NCBI GenBank assembly: GCA_018398575.1
Contig: JAGTXZ010000008.1
Location: 2,170,001-2,234,000 of the forward strand
DNA: 64,000 nt
Reading direction: 5' to 3'
Source of the DNA: Ampelomyces quisqualis
Taxonomy: Eukaryota > Ascomycota > Dothideomycetes > Pleosporales > Phaeosphaeriaceae
Below are positions 10,901 through 21,909 of this stretch, in pieces (the stretch's first letter is position 1; the number at the start of each line of letters is the position of its first letter). The notes under the pieces are model-generated. The model did no database searches, was not told the DNA's origin, and saw nothing but the letters and a program-made list of their open reading frames with translations. The position numbers were made by a program, and so were the translations under genes.

Positions 10901-12780
10901 GTCTTAACTATTAGAGGCTAAGTATACAATCCTAAGACCTAAGATTAAGGATAAGGAATAGATAGTTCAAAATCTTTTAGCTATTAATATTTAAGTGTAG
11001 TTAAATATATTAAGTAACTAAAGAAGTAATCTAATCTTTAAAGCTATACACCTAAACCTAGAAGAGAAGCTTCTAGATAGGTTAATATAAAGCTTTAGAA
11101 ACAGATAAAACAATTTGTAAATTTAAAAATAGGAAACCTTAAGCACTAGTGTTAACAAGAGTGTTAAGGCGTAAACTAATACCCTAGTTATAAAGAAGCG
11201 TAAGTATAAGGAAATAGGAACTACAAAACAAATAAGAGAGGTTAAGGTAAGATAGATTGTAATAGCTTAGGCCTAGAGAGAGGTATCTTTCTAGGCGCTT
11301 TTGTTTCTTATATAATACACCTCCTAGTTAAGTTACTCTTAAGTATCTTTATACTTATCTACTTTTACAGCTTTAATCTAACGCATATAAGGCTTTGTGT
11401 AGTTACTAAAGTAGTGTCCTAGCTTACTGCAATTGTAACAACTACTAAGAGTCTTCTATTATTCTAGCTTAAGAGTCTTTGTAGAAAGACGTACTGTTAT
11501 AGATTAATAGGCTAGCGCAGAATTTGTTAGAGCGCTAGTAGTAGTAGTCTAATTTAGCTTCAAATTCTGTTGTAGGGCTAACCTAATTGGCAACTTAGTA
11601 GCAGCTAGTGTTATACTTAGTGTAGAGTTGTTCTTCTGCTTTATATTATAGGCAGTAAGGTGTTCTACTATCTAATTAAATAAGTTCTTCTATTAGTGCC
11701 TAAATCCTAGGTTAGGGGCTTGCAACCCTAGCGTAATCTTAGTCTATAAGTAGTAAAACTACTCTAAAAGAAGTACTTGTGTCTTAACTACAGAACTTAA
11801 AAACCTAGCTTTAAACAAAGAGAACGTTTTCTTCTTAGTTATCTGTATTTAATTAAAGGCTGCACAGCTCTTAGCTACCTTGTTACCTATAATAAAGTAA
11901 GACTTAAGTAGCTTAATTATTTGCTTAGCGTTCTAGAATTGCTCTTAATTAGTATCTAATAAATATTATAGCTTAAGATAGCTCTTGGCTAATCTTGTAG
12001 TGTAGCCTTATACTAAGGCTATACGTTGTCTTTTAGTCTAATAGTAATCTAAGTTAATTTTAAGTTAATCCTAGATAGAAGCCTGCTATTAGCAGAAAGT
12101 AGAATCTTTTCTATTACTAAGATTATTTATATTAGGCGTTTTCTTAGATTGTTAGAGTTAGCAAGAGCCTTTATAGTAATATAAGTACTTAAATGTAAAG
12201 CTGTTAGATAAACAGCAGGGTGCAAAGAGGTTCTAGAGGGTTTTAGTAGTAGGTAAGGGCTAGTCTAGTTCTATTAACTAAGTTAGTCCTTCCTTAAAAG
12301 AATTAATCTTTACTAATACTTGTTTTAGTTCTTGTTGTAATTAATTAACTTCTATTTAGGCAGAGGTAAGATTAGGTAAAGGTACAGGTCTAGCTCTAAG
12401 CTAAGGAGGTTTCTTAGTGTCTGTCTTTTTTGCTTTAGTACTCTGTTGCTAGGTTGTTACAGTTAATACAGAGTTGTCTTAAAGAAAAGCTCTTAGAGTT
12501 AGTTCTTTAAGGGGAGTTATTAGCGTTGCCTCTAATACTTCTAGGTTATTAATAGTCTCTAAGTTTCTATTGTAGCGCCAAACGCAACTTTTACTAAAGT
12601 AATCTTAACTGTATGTTAATAAGAAGATCTAAACCTAAAAGCTTTAGCTATTAAGAGATCTAAAGGATCCTAACTGTGTTTAATAGATTTAAGGTTGTAA
12701 ACAGATCTAATTTAGATAGAGTTCTAGACGTTTTAACACAATCTTTTTAAAAGTAAATTGCAATATTATCTAAATGCTAT
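10900..12780 (-). pseudogene. Ty3/gypsy gag with CCHC zinc knuckle (mutated)
   Basis: Minus-strand relic between the 5' LTR and pol. Near 11,400-11,450 it reads CYNCSKLGHYFSNY, a CCHC zinc knuckle whose last Cys is now Tyr. Upstream is a Gln- and Leu-rich region with probable coiled coils, and the typical gag size of 500-600 codons fits. Homologous gag relics in plus orientation lie at 32,880-33,830 and 34,580-36,760, which supports the frame. The exact start codon is uncertain because of the mutations. Confidence 0.82.
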
Positions 12781-12808
12781 TACTAGTAGGACAAAGTTTC
12801 TCTTGTAA

Positions 12809-13109
12809 TGTAATAACGCAGGTAAGTACAGCTATTAGGATAAAATTAGATACGTATTAGAGGTATATAGAAGTGCGTGTTGTATTAAAGATTCTAGATT
12901 AGCTTATACACCTATAGGTCTTGTATAGAAGGACAAGAGAAACTTGTCCTCTATCTAATGCTATAGGCTTATATTTATAGTAGGCGTAGGAGCTAAGTTA
13001 GAGCGCTGTTAGAGCGCTATTAGTCCTAATCTACTAGCCTTCTACATAATCTGTTACTAAGCCTTTATAAGGTATTAGATGTAACATGTGTTTGCATATA
13101 CTTGTTATA
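12809..13109 (-). repeat. 5' LTR of the minus-strand Ty3 element (301 bp)
   Basis: Starts TGTAAT and ends GTTATA on the plus strand. It is the same length as the left LTR and followed directly by the target duplication TAGAT at 13,110-13,114. As the 5' LTR it would carry the promoter. I could not pick out a TATA box with confidence in such AT-rich DNA. Confidence 0.93.
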
Positions 13110-13291
13110 TAGATACACTAACAGATAATATAGAATTATAATAGAATAATATAGTGCAAAGAAATAGAAGGTAATAGATAGCTTCTCTTGCTAACAGAAC
13201 TACAAACGTATAAAAAACTTCTCTATAATTCTATGTAAACTACTAGACGCTAGTATATAACTTAAATATTCTAACGCAGCCTTATTATATA

Positions 13292-13633
13292 ACCTATCTA
13301 CTATAATAGTACTAGTAGGTTTAGCTAAGTTTACTTGCTAGACTAAAGAAAGTGCTACTAATATAATATACAAGAGGTAAGTTACTTATATTATAATATA
13401 AAAATATAAGAGGTAAGAATTTTGCTTAGTGCTATATAGTATCCTATAGTACTGTATAGTAGACCTGTCTACTACAATAGTACTAGTAGGTTTAGCTAAG
13501 TTTGCCTGCTAGACTAAAGAGAGTACTACTAACATAATATATAAGAAGTAAGTTGCCTACACTATAATATAAAAACCTAGAAGGTAAGAATTTTACTTAG
13601 TACTATATAGTATCCTATAGTACTATATAGTGC
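13292..13633. repeat. 171-bp tandem duplication in the spacer of copy A
   Basis: Two units (starts at 13,292 and 13,463) share ATAGTACTAGTAGG or a near form, TTTAGCTAAGTTT and a GTATCCTATAGTACT block. Copies B (about 43,180-43,370) and C (about 60,270-60,450) have one unit only, so the duplication happened in copy A or its direct parent. It lies between the transposase and the second coding region. Confidence 0.85.
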
Positions 13634-14109
13634 TATACTAAGAATAACACGCAGTAAGAGGCGCTTTTCTAGAATATACCTTTACTTACTTTAAAGATAT
13701 AATACAACGCGTTAGCGCTAGGTAAGAGGCTATATAATGCTAGGATAAAACTCTACTTACTTTTACTTACACTTATAATTTAACTTACTACTATAACTAT
13801 ATAATGCTGTATTACTACTACAAACATACTATAACTATATAATAATAATAATAATAGTGCTATAACGCAAATATACGTAATTTTCTATATTATATTTACT
13901 ATACTACGCTGTATATTATAACACTATTATAAGTAAGTATATAATATAAGTACACTTACACACGCTAACTAAGCTATAGCTATTCTACTATCCTTGCACC
14001 TACCTACACTATTCTTAACTGTTATACGTAATATATTATATAATGCGCGCGTTATAGGATTGCAATAATAAGTATAAGTAGCAGCTACCTTAATTAAATA
14101 AATAGTACA
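13634..14109. other. spacer before the second gene of copy A
   Basis: Non-coding by eye, with ACTTACTTT-type direct repeats and a short TAA microsatellite near 13,835-13,855. It is conserved in order in copies B and C, so it is part of the transposon. Promoter elements for the downstream gene would lie here, but none can be told apart from the AT-rich background. Confidence 0.55.
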
Positions 14110-17100
14110 TAAGTAATATAAAGACAATAACTACTAATAACGTATTGCAGGTAATTATAAGAATAGGCTATAATATTAATATAGTAGACTAGCGCATATA
14201 AGTTAAAGAGATAACAGATTTTATCTAGTATAAGAACACATATAACAAGATTAAATAGGTACACTTACAGGCTAACTACCTAAAGATAATACGCAGCCTA
14301 ATAATAAATAAATAGCTTAAGTATACTGTATACCTTAGACTAACTAATAGTAGCATACTAAAGAAATTCTATAAGGTAACAGCTAGCGCTGTATAGAAGA
14401 AGATAATCTTAGAAATTAAAGACTATAGTAATAAAGTTAAAGCTAAATATACAGAAAGATAGCTAACGCTTACAAACTTAGAACTAGAACGCACGTAGTT
14501 AGTATTAGTAGTCTTAAGTTCTTTTGCTACTTTAGTAACCTAGCTAATAGGCCTTACTATAATAATAACTAAACTGTTACTTAACAACATTAATATCTAT
14601 ATTATAGACAGCGTATATTGTTAAACTACCTAGACCTTTTTACTTTTAAGGCTAATAATAGCTATACGTTAACAGCAGCTTAAAGACAGTAACTTTAAGA
14701 TAAAGCTATAATATCTTAAATATAGTATACTTGTTAAATACCTATTGTAACTAAAATTTATAGACTAGTATATAGTTAGAACTTTAAAGATATTTAACGC
14801 GTTAGTGCTACGCCTAATTACTAACAATAATAATCTAGCTGTAACTATTAACTTATACGTTAAGATAAGAAGCCTTAAGGGCGTTGCAATTAAATACTAG
14901 ACTCTAGTATAAGATAAAGTTAAGCCTAGTAGTAATATAACCTAGAATAGTATATAAATAATAATAGCTAACTTTATAATATAGTGCACTTTACTTTAGG
15001 CAGTAATAGTAATATTATAAACTTAGTAGGTGCTACTAGAGACAACAGGCAAAGGTGCCTCTACTTAGAGCTTAACAATAATACTAAAGATAATAACTAT
15101 AAATAATAAAAGATAATAAGAGCGCTAGCAGACCTAGCCTGTAAACTATTAATAGGACTTAAAGCAAATAGTAGCAAACGCTTTAATAGACAGAGTAGAA
15201 GTAAGAAAAAGAAGGATAACAGCCTAGATATGCGTATTAAGACCTTAACTACTAAAATTAAGCGCCTAGAAGAGTAGAATAACAGTACTATAAAGAAAGT
15301 AAAAGGAAGTAGAGATAAAGATACTACGCAAATACAAAACAACGTAATATTTACACTAATTACTACACCTAGATAGAAACGCAAGAGTACTATAAGAAAA
15401 TAATAGAGGTTGCTAGAAGAAGATACTTACTCTAGTAGTAAAGAAGATTAAGAAGAGTATAATGAAGGTAACAGAGATAAGAATAAAGAGCTCTAGTTAG
15501 TAAAACAACTTGCGTTAGAAGAAAGGCTATAGCTCTAAGCTCTACTAAACGCAAAGTAAGTATACTATAGAAAGCCTGTAACTATAATCTACGCAACTAA
15601 CACGTAAGATAGGATAGTAAATAAACTATAAGCTTGAATTAGAGTAGTAATAGAGCACTACTAAGAGAACAAATAGTAGAAAGCAGCTAACTTCTTTAGA
15701 TCTTTACTAAAAGACTTTAAGGATAACGCGCCTATAATACTATATTTATTATAGAGACTAACAGTCCTATTTATAGTATACTAACTAATAGAAGCCTATA
15801 TACTTTATAAAAAAGAGCTATCTTTAGATAATAGTAGCATATTTAGAAATATAATAGGTATAGAAAAAATAAGATTAGCTGTACTTATAATAATTATAGG
15901 GTATGCGCACTTTAAGAACTAGACTAAAGTGTAAAAGAACTAATTAAAGAATAAAACTAGTTAACATAGGGCTAAAGACAATAGTTAAGAATAGTGCCTT
16001 ATAACTAACTAACAGACATTCCTATATATATACAAAAAAAACCCTTTAATGCTAGAAGAGCTATAGTTAGTAGTATCTATAGTAAGTAGATAGAGCTATA
16101 CACTAGCTGTATAGAAGGCTAAAATTATTACTATAGGCCTCTGCAAATCTAAATAGTGCAACCTAAAAGACTTTCTTACGCTCTGTATCTACTTTATAGA
16201 TAACACTCCTCTATAGAGTATAGGTGCACTAACAGCAGATAAAGAAATAGAGATAAGAATTAATCTGTAAGTTAAATAGCACCTTACAGCGTCTAACTAA
16301 AATGTCCTACTACGCAAATTTATAAAGAATAGTAAGAAGTATATAGAGATAGTTCTATAGTATATCTAAGAACACTATATACTAAAAGTCTACCTAAATG
16401 CAACTGCGCACTATCTTATACTATCTACTAGCTAATTTATAATTGTATGCAGCTATATAATACTAGTAAAACGCGTACTTAATAAATACTAAACTATAAG
16501 ACTTATAACTACACGTAAAATATTATTAAGAGGTAGTAAAGTAAGCGTAAAAGACACTCTTAATATTCCTGGCTATATAGTAATATAAGAACGTATTATC
16601 TTTAACAAGTTCTATAACTACAAATCTAAGAACACTATTATAAGTAACTTATATAAGACTATTTAAAGTAAGAACTATAGTTATTAGTAAAAGGCCTAGG
16701 CCCTCTTAGGTATACTAATAGAGAAGAGTTTCTATAAGATACTTATTTTTATCTCTCTAGCGCTTAGTAGACTACAAGATAATAAGAACTTCTTAAACTA
16801 GTACTATTTTACAGGCAAGAAGGATAATATAGATAGTTCTAAACTGTTTACTACTACTAACTCTATATACGCAAGCATTAAGAAAATTGTAGATATAAAA
16901 GAGACAAGAAAGATATTAGGCCTAGTTATAGTAAAAGGCTAGGATACCTACTTATCTAAGGCATAAGAAGAAGTTAAAAACGTGCTTAATTTTTCTAAGT
17001 ATATAGCGCTTATAGCGTTAGAAAAGAAGATTGCAGCAAGGCTTATACTGCGTTAAACTCTAGTTACGCAAGACCTATAGAGCTAGAAGATTTTAGGTAT

Positions 17101-18240
17101 TAAGGGTAACTTTCTAACGTTCTACTAGCTATGCTAAATAGATAACTTCTAATTACTTATAGCTAACGCAATAATAAGATACAAGATAGTGCTACTATAA
17201 GAAAAGCTAAATAGCGTAGAAGCTAAGAGCGTATGTATATTTAACTGCGCTAAGATATAAAGTATTTTAATATTCTTAATACTAGCCTAGCTTAAGGCTG
17301 CGCTATTTAAAAGTAAAGGAAGTAAGAAAACTTAGTAGTTTATATTTACGTATATCTAACAGCACTTCTAGTAGCTAGACAAAGAAATATTTACTAATAA
17401 CCTTAACTTACTACTTATATATAGTGTAAAGTATAAGGCAATTAAGCTAGAGGCTAAAAGAACCTATATTAAAACTAAACCTAATCTTAATTAAAGAGGC
17501 CTAGTAGATAATTAAATAGTACTACGTAACGTTTAGGCTAAAATCTTTATTAGCTTATACAAACTATATGTGTAACTAGTGCTCTAGATAGGGCTTTAAA
17601 AAAAATTTAGTAAAGATATAGTTCTTTTACTAAGAGAAGGAATACTAAAGTCTAAAATAGACGCTATATTAGTAAAATAGAAGAACCTAGACTTAACATT
17701 TATTTTAGTACTGTTAATAGCGTTTGTAGAAGCTATTATACTAATTAAGGCAAATAAGGTTATAATTGCAGAGCCTTAAGACAAACAGGGCACCTAAGAC
17801 TAATTTATGTTTAGAGTATATTAACTAGGCTAGCTAGTAGACGTATATAAGAGCATTATTTTGTATAACCTAAAAAGTAATCTAGAAACAAAAGTTCTAA
17901 AGAAGCAGAACGTAAAGATATTGTTGCGCAGTAGTCTATAAGGTATAACAATAGAAGAAGAAGAGATTAAGTAAGATTATAATAAGAAAATCTCTATAAA
18001 GCTTAAAGAGCTAGTATAAATTAGGTAAATTAAGTAGTAGAACTGCAGAGTACAGTACACTACTATACAAAGCTGTAGAATAAAAAACGCTTAAGTAGAT
18101 ACGTAGCTTAGTCCTAGAAGTATAAGAATACAAAAAGTATTGTAAAAGAAGTATATACGTAGACGTAACGCAAAATTAATTTAAAGCGTAAAAATAGTAT
18201 AGATTTGCAGCAAAACCTAAACTAAGTAATAGCGCTATTA
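14110..18240 (+). pseudogene. Second large gene of the pogo-like transposon, unknown product (copy A)
   Basis: A long coding relic of about 1,300 codons with TAG/TAA stops only and one or more frame changes. I do not recognise it: I see no RT, integrase, helicase, tyrosine recombinase or DDE block. Visible features are a Leu/Gln-rich first half; a Lys/Arg/Glu-rich stretch near 15,180-15,310, probably a coiled coil (its reverse strand gives a misleading open frame); and a later half with alternating hydrophobic and charged segments. It is conserved in position in copies B and C/D. It could be a partner of the transposase or a cargo gene. The coding call rests on length and conservation; the function is open. 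Confidence 0.5.
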
Positions 18241-18523
18241 AAGAGATTACTTTAGACTTAAACTATAGTTAGGCACAGTTAAGAATAGGCTGCTAACTAG
18301 TAACATAGTTGTGCAGATAGTATAAAGCTATATTAAACACAAGAACTATAAACTATTTTGCAAAAGAGTTCTATAAGCTAGGCTGCTAATAATAGTATGC
18401 TAGGCATTACTGTTATTACTTAGTATAGTAGAGCATAGTTAAGAACTGTCTAGTAGCTAGTTGTATAGTTGTGTTAATAGTGTTGCTAATGTTACAGATG
18501 TTGCTAATGTTGTGTTTTCCTAA
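18241..18523. repeat. Right end of copy A with terminal inverted-repeat sequence
   Basis: The last 100 bases (AGTTAAGAACTGTCTAG, GTGTTGCTAATGTT, GTGTTTTCCTAACG) match the right end of the 845-bp element ending at 59,917, base for base in long stretches. The terminus TTTTCCTAACG is the reverse complement of CGTTAGGAAAA, the left terminus of that element. It is directly followed by TA and Ty3 integrase-region coding sequence. It is less decayed than the rest of copy A. Confidence 0.8.
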
Positions 18524-20100
18524 CGTAGAGATTACTATTTTAGCTATTTAAGTCTAATCTATTAGTATTCTACTAAACCTTAACTCTTTAGAACTAATTA
18601 AAGCTCTACTAGTAGAGAATTACTACTTCTTTAAGAAAGAACGTCTTAGGCTACTATAGCTATACTATATATAAGAAGAACTACTACTTTATTACTTATA
18701 CCTTTATATACCTAGAGATTTCTTTTTATATATACCTAACTAATTAAAGAGGCTTATAATTAGGTATTAACTACTTACCTACGCGCTATAAAAACATACT
18801 AGCTTCTAGCCTAGTAATATTATTAGAAAGGTATAGAAGCTTTATATAAACGCTATATATAAAACTACGTTTCCTGTTAAAAATTCTATCTAAAACATCT
18901 CTAATCCTAAGGTTTCTTCTATCTATTACTAATTTCTAATAGGCTTATATAGTATTTATATATAGATTAAAAGATCTTTCTAAAAGATTTTTACAGCTTT
19001 AATTAATTTATAGTAATTATTAATTGTCTATTAAAGTAAGATATTTCTATTTCTTACTTTAAGATAATTAACACTTAATAGAAAGCTTACTTATTAATCT
19101 AATAGGTATACTAATTTAGCTATATATATAAAAGTATAGTGTTTATATATACCCTCTAGTTTATATTCTAAGTCTAGTCTAAATTCTAGTAGATCCTAGG
19201 TATATAAATTATACTTTCTACTTTCTACTATAAAAAAACCAATAGATAAATAGAGATTATATATAATTATATTAATTAATAATAAAGGCTTCTTGTATTC
19301 TCTTACTAGAACAACTAGAGTAACCTTTTACTAATAGTTAATTAAGCTTAGGCTACGTTACTATACTCTGTAATTAGTATAGTACTATACTAGCTTCTGT
19401 TTAGATCTAAACTATAATAGAGCTAGAATTAGTTATTTTCTTTTTTAACCTTTAAAAATGTAAACATAAAGAATACCTTAAGCCTAGCTACCTATATATA
19501 CAAAGCTTAATATATATCTAAAGATAATATAAAGAAGGTATAGTAATAGATAGCTGCTAAAGTAAATAAATATTAATAACCTATAAATTTTTAAGTAGAT
19601 AACAAGTTTACGTATCAAACTAAAATATATCTATTACCTACTTTAGTTATAAAGCTAATAAAATGTAGAAAGAATACTTTAAAGTTCTAGAATAAGTAGG
19701 CTACTTATTCTTACTAAAACTAATTAAAGACTTTAAGATCTATAACAGGTTTACTCTAGATATACTCTATAAAGACTTTAATAATCCTCTCTCTAGGTAG
19801 GTAAGCCTAAACCTATCTAGTATTCTAATTTAAAACGTTAAAGAATAGAAGGTAGAAGAGATTCTAGCTAGTAAGAAGTATTACTCTATCTTAAAGTATT
19901 ACGTAAAATAGGTAGGCTACAACCTAGATTCTATCTAGTATAATAAATTAAACTTTATAGAAGCTTTATATATATTATAAGCGTTCTATAAATACTATCT
20001 AAAATAGCTAGAACTACTATAAGCGTTAGTTAAGTAGATTATAGTATCGAAAAAAGAAATAAAAATCTTACAGTACTTTAAGATAATTATATAAGAGAAA
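18524..20100 (+). pseudogene. Ty3 integrase C-terminal half and chromodomain (mutated)
   Basis: Plus-strand pol remnant. 18,560-19,000 corresponds to the start of integrase in the minus-strand copy. 19,600-20,040 reads as an integrase C-terminal domain (IGPFKVLE-like, then FTLDILYKDF) followed by a chromodomain-like block, YSILKYYVKQVGYNLDS. The chromodomain places the family among chromoviruses, whose chromodomains bind histone marks and target heterochromatin. Numerous TAG/TAA stops make it inactive. Confidence 0.82.
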
Positions 20101-20141
20101 TTAAACTTTAATATTAAAACTACTTTACTAGTAGGTAATAA

Positions 20142-21283
20142 CTATTAAAAATAGAAGTCTTACTCTTCTATTAGATCTAATACTAGACTATTATTATTAC
20201 TATTATAACGCTCTAAACTATCTAAATCTCTAGGTATAATAGATATTAACGCACTTTCTAGTTATATTCTATTTTAGCTCTACCTACTTTAAGTACTACC
20301 TAACCTTTCTACCTAATCTACTCTTAATACTATTAAGATATCTACTAGCTAGGTAACTATACTATACGCTAGTAAATAGGTTTAGAGTACCTACTTATAG
20401 AGATAGGTTAGGTTAGAGTTAAGTATTAGAAGAGTAGAGTAGAGTAGAAGTTATTAAAAGAGTAAAGTAGAGTTTAGGTTAGGTTTCTATAGACTTTAGG
20501 TAGCGTTTAGGTTATAGTTATATAGATCTTAGGTAGAGGTTAGGTTAGAGTATACTATTAGGTATACTATTTAAAACTATATTAAAGACCTATAATAACA
20601 TAAGTTAAGACTAAGAAGTAGGTTAAAAAAAATTTCCTAGCCTCTAGACTAGCCCTTATTACGTTAGACTCTAACCTAAACCTATTTTAAATAAACCTCT
20701 ACTTAACCTCTACTTTCTTTTAGCGTTAAATCTGTAGGTAGAAGTTAGGTTTAGTATAGAGTCTTACGTAAAGGTACTTTGCCTTAACCTAACCTCTACT
20801 TATTTACTACTATACTATACTAGTTAACCTAGCTGTACTCTGCCTAAGTAACCTAACCTTCTTAGCTATTTTTCTTACCTTTCTAGCTAGCTTCTCTCTC
20901 TAGTAAGAAGCGCTAACTAGTAATATAGTAGTATTTATATTAGCTACTTATATAGTAACTACTTATATAGTAGTAGTAAACTAAAACACTACCTTTTTAA
21001 TACTAGCCTTTTCTTCTAATACTACTTTATTAGACTTATCTTTACCTAGAGTAGTAAACCTATAGTTAAGAGCCTTAGAAAAGCTATTATACTTCTACTC
21101 TATATATTAGAAAACTAGGTAATACTCTTTATTAGGAAGTGTATAGTAGGTACATTTCTTAGATATATCTAAATAGAATCTAAACTAAATATTAAAATAG
21201 CTGTAAGTAAAAGCTCTTATAGCCTATAGGTAAATAACCTTATAAGATACAAAAGAAGCTCTAAAAGAGAGAGAAATAGGTAT
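20142..21283 (-). pseudogene. Decayed accessory ORF of the plus-strand Ty3 copy
   Basis: Minus-strand counterpart of the ORF at 6589-7329: same position between pol and 3' LTR, same antisense orientation. The start codon is now ATA (reverse complement of TAT at 21,281-21,283), and the frame is broken by stops and by the 444-bp insertion. Segments matching the Cys-motif and coiled-coil parts are still alignable by eye. Confidence 0.7.
20368..20811. mobile_element. 444-bp non-autonomous element with 9-bp target duplication (MULE-like)
   Basis: Interrupts the accessory-ORF region of the plus-strand Ty3. The 9-bp direct repeat ATACTATAC flanks it (20,359-20,367 and 20,812-20,820). The inverted ends are GCTAGTAAATA and AGTAGTAAATA, and the ends also carry AGGTT/TAACCT motifs. 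A 9-bp duplication is typical of Mutator-like elements. It has no coding capacity. The interior is purine-rich on one side (GTAGAGTAGAG, GGTTAGGTTAGAG) and pyrimidine-rich on the other (CTAACCTAAACC, CCTAACCTC), so it could fold back. A second copy starts at 33,831. Confidence 0.75.
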
Positions 21284-21607
21284 TATATATATCTATAAGA
21301 TAGTTAGCTAGTAATTAGATTAGAATAAGGCTTAAATAGTTTTAGGTATATAAATAAAAGAAAGAAATATATAGAAAAGTAATATACCTAAAAGCTAGCC
21401 TTTTATATATACTTAAAAAACTTAAGATAAAGTTAGAAGAATAAACGCGCTGCTATAGTAAGTAAAATAACAAGAAATAACTATAACGTATTATTAGCAG
21501 TATTAAGTTAAGGTAAATAAGACCTTTAAAGAATCTAAGAAGGTATCTAAAAGTATACTTATACAAACCTAATTAATAAAGACTATTAATTTTAAGAAAA
21601 AAGGTAA

Positions 21608-21909
21608 TAAACTAAGTAGATATAAATATATATTATATCTAATACCTTATAAGACTTAGTATTAGATTATAAAGAGGCTACTTAAGTAGTACTAAACGTA
21701 CTCTTATAATACTCTAACTTTATTACTACGCCTACTATAAGTATAAGCCTATAGTATTAGATAGAAAATAAGTTTCTTCTATTCTTTTTTCTACACAATA
21801 CCTATAGGTATATAGCTAATCTAGAATTTCTAATATAATACGCACTTTTCTTTACTTCTAACACGTATGTAATTTAATTTAAATAGCTTTACCTACCTAC
21901 ATTATTATA
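21608..21909 (+). repeat. 3' LTR of the plus-strand Ty3 copy (302 bp)
   Basis: Aligns along its length with the reverse complement of the 301-bp LTRs at 5965 and 12,809, for example the blocks CTACGCCTACTATAAGTATA and CCTATAGGTATATAGC. It is preceded by the purine-rich tract AAGAAAAAAGGTAA. The first bases are TAAAC instead of TGTAAC through decay. Confidence 0.85.

Larger units (their letters stand above)
5965..13109 (-). mobile_element. Ty3/gypsy LTR retrotransposon, complete but mutated, with antisense accessory ORF
   Basis: A 7.15-kb element bounded by two 301-bp LTRs (5965-6265 and 12,809-13,109). It is flanked by the 5-bp target duplication TAGAT (5960-5964 and 13,110-13,114). The empty site is visible in copies B and C of the host transposon, where the sequence runs straight from GCGTTAGAT to ACTAATAG-like sequence. 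Gag and pol read on the minus strand, so the right LTR is the 5' LTR. A purine-rich tract, read on the minus strand as AAGAAGAAAGGTAA, lies directly before the left (3') LTR. Extra sequence between pol and the 3' LTR carries an ORF on the opposite strand. The element is less decayed than its plus-strand relatives at 18.5, 32.6 and 34.2 kb, which implies a later insertion. Confidence 0.92.
3191..18523 (+). mobile_element. Large pogo-like DNA transposon, copy A (two genes, interrupted by Ty3)
   Basis: In order: 3191-3640, non-coding; 3640-5959, pogo/Fot-type transposase; a Ty3 element inserted at 5960-13,114; 13,292-13,633, a duplicated 171-bp block; 14,110-18,240, a second long coding relic; and a right end at 18,523 reading TTTTCCTAACG. 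The pieces belong together because copy B (38,327-45,797) and the copy at 47,256-64,000 carry the same sequences in the same order on the minus strand. Copy B joins the two halves without the Ty3 insert. The right end abuts Ty3 pol sequence exactly and is followed by TA, consistent with the TA target of pogo/Tc1-type elements. The left end was not found, so 3191 is only the safe inner limit. Without the Ty3 insert, more than 8 kb is visible, which is long for a pogo-type element. Confidence 0.7.
18524..21909 (+). mobile_element. 3' half of an older Ty3/gypsy element (plus strand)
   Basis: Begins in frame in the RNase H-integrase linker region (VEITILAI, then LELIKALL, matching the minus-strand Ty3). 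It runs through integrase and chromodomain, the accessory-ORF region and a 3' LTR. The 5' part is missing because copy A abuts it, and the left flank of copy A is not visible. It is far more decayed than the 5965-13,109 copy. A 444-bp element is inserted at 20,368-20,811. Confidence 0.88.

Noticed and set aside
15097..15384. Uninterrupted 95-codon frame on the minus strand
   Set aside because: It is antisense to the Lys/Glu-rich part of the second gene of copy A. The reverse of such codons gives Leu/Phe/Ser runs that look like a membrane protein. The conserved colinear frame is on the plus strand.
14110..18240. Identification of the second gene as a retroelement gag-pol or a Helitron helicase
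   Set aside because: I searched by eye for YxDD, zinc knuckles, integrase HHCC, Walker A and Rep motifs and found none, so I left it unnamed.
20380..20800. Telomere-like TTAGG and CCTAA motifs
   Set aside because: GGTTAGGTTAGAG and CCTAACC occur a few times but are irregular and inside the 444-bp miniature element. There is no tandem TTAGGG array.
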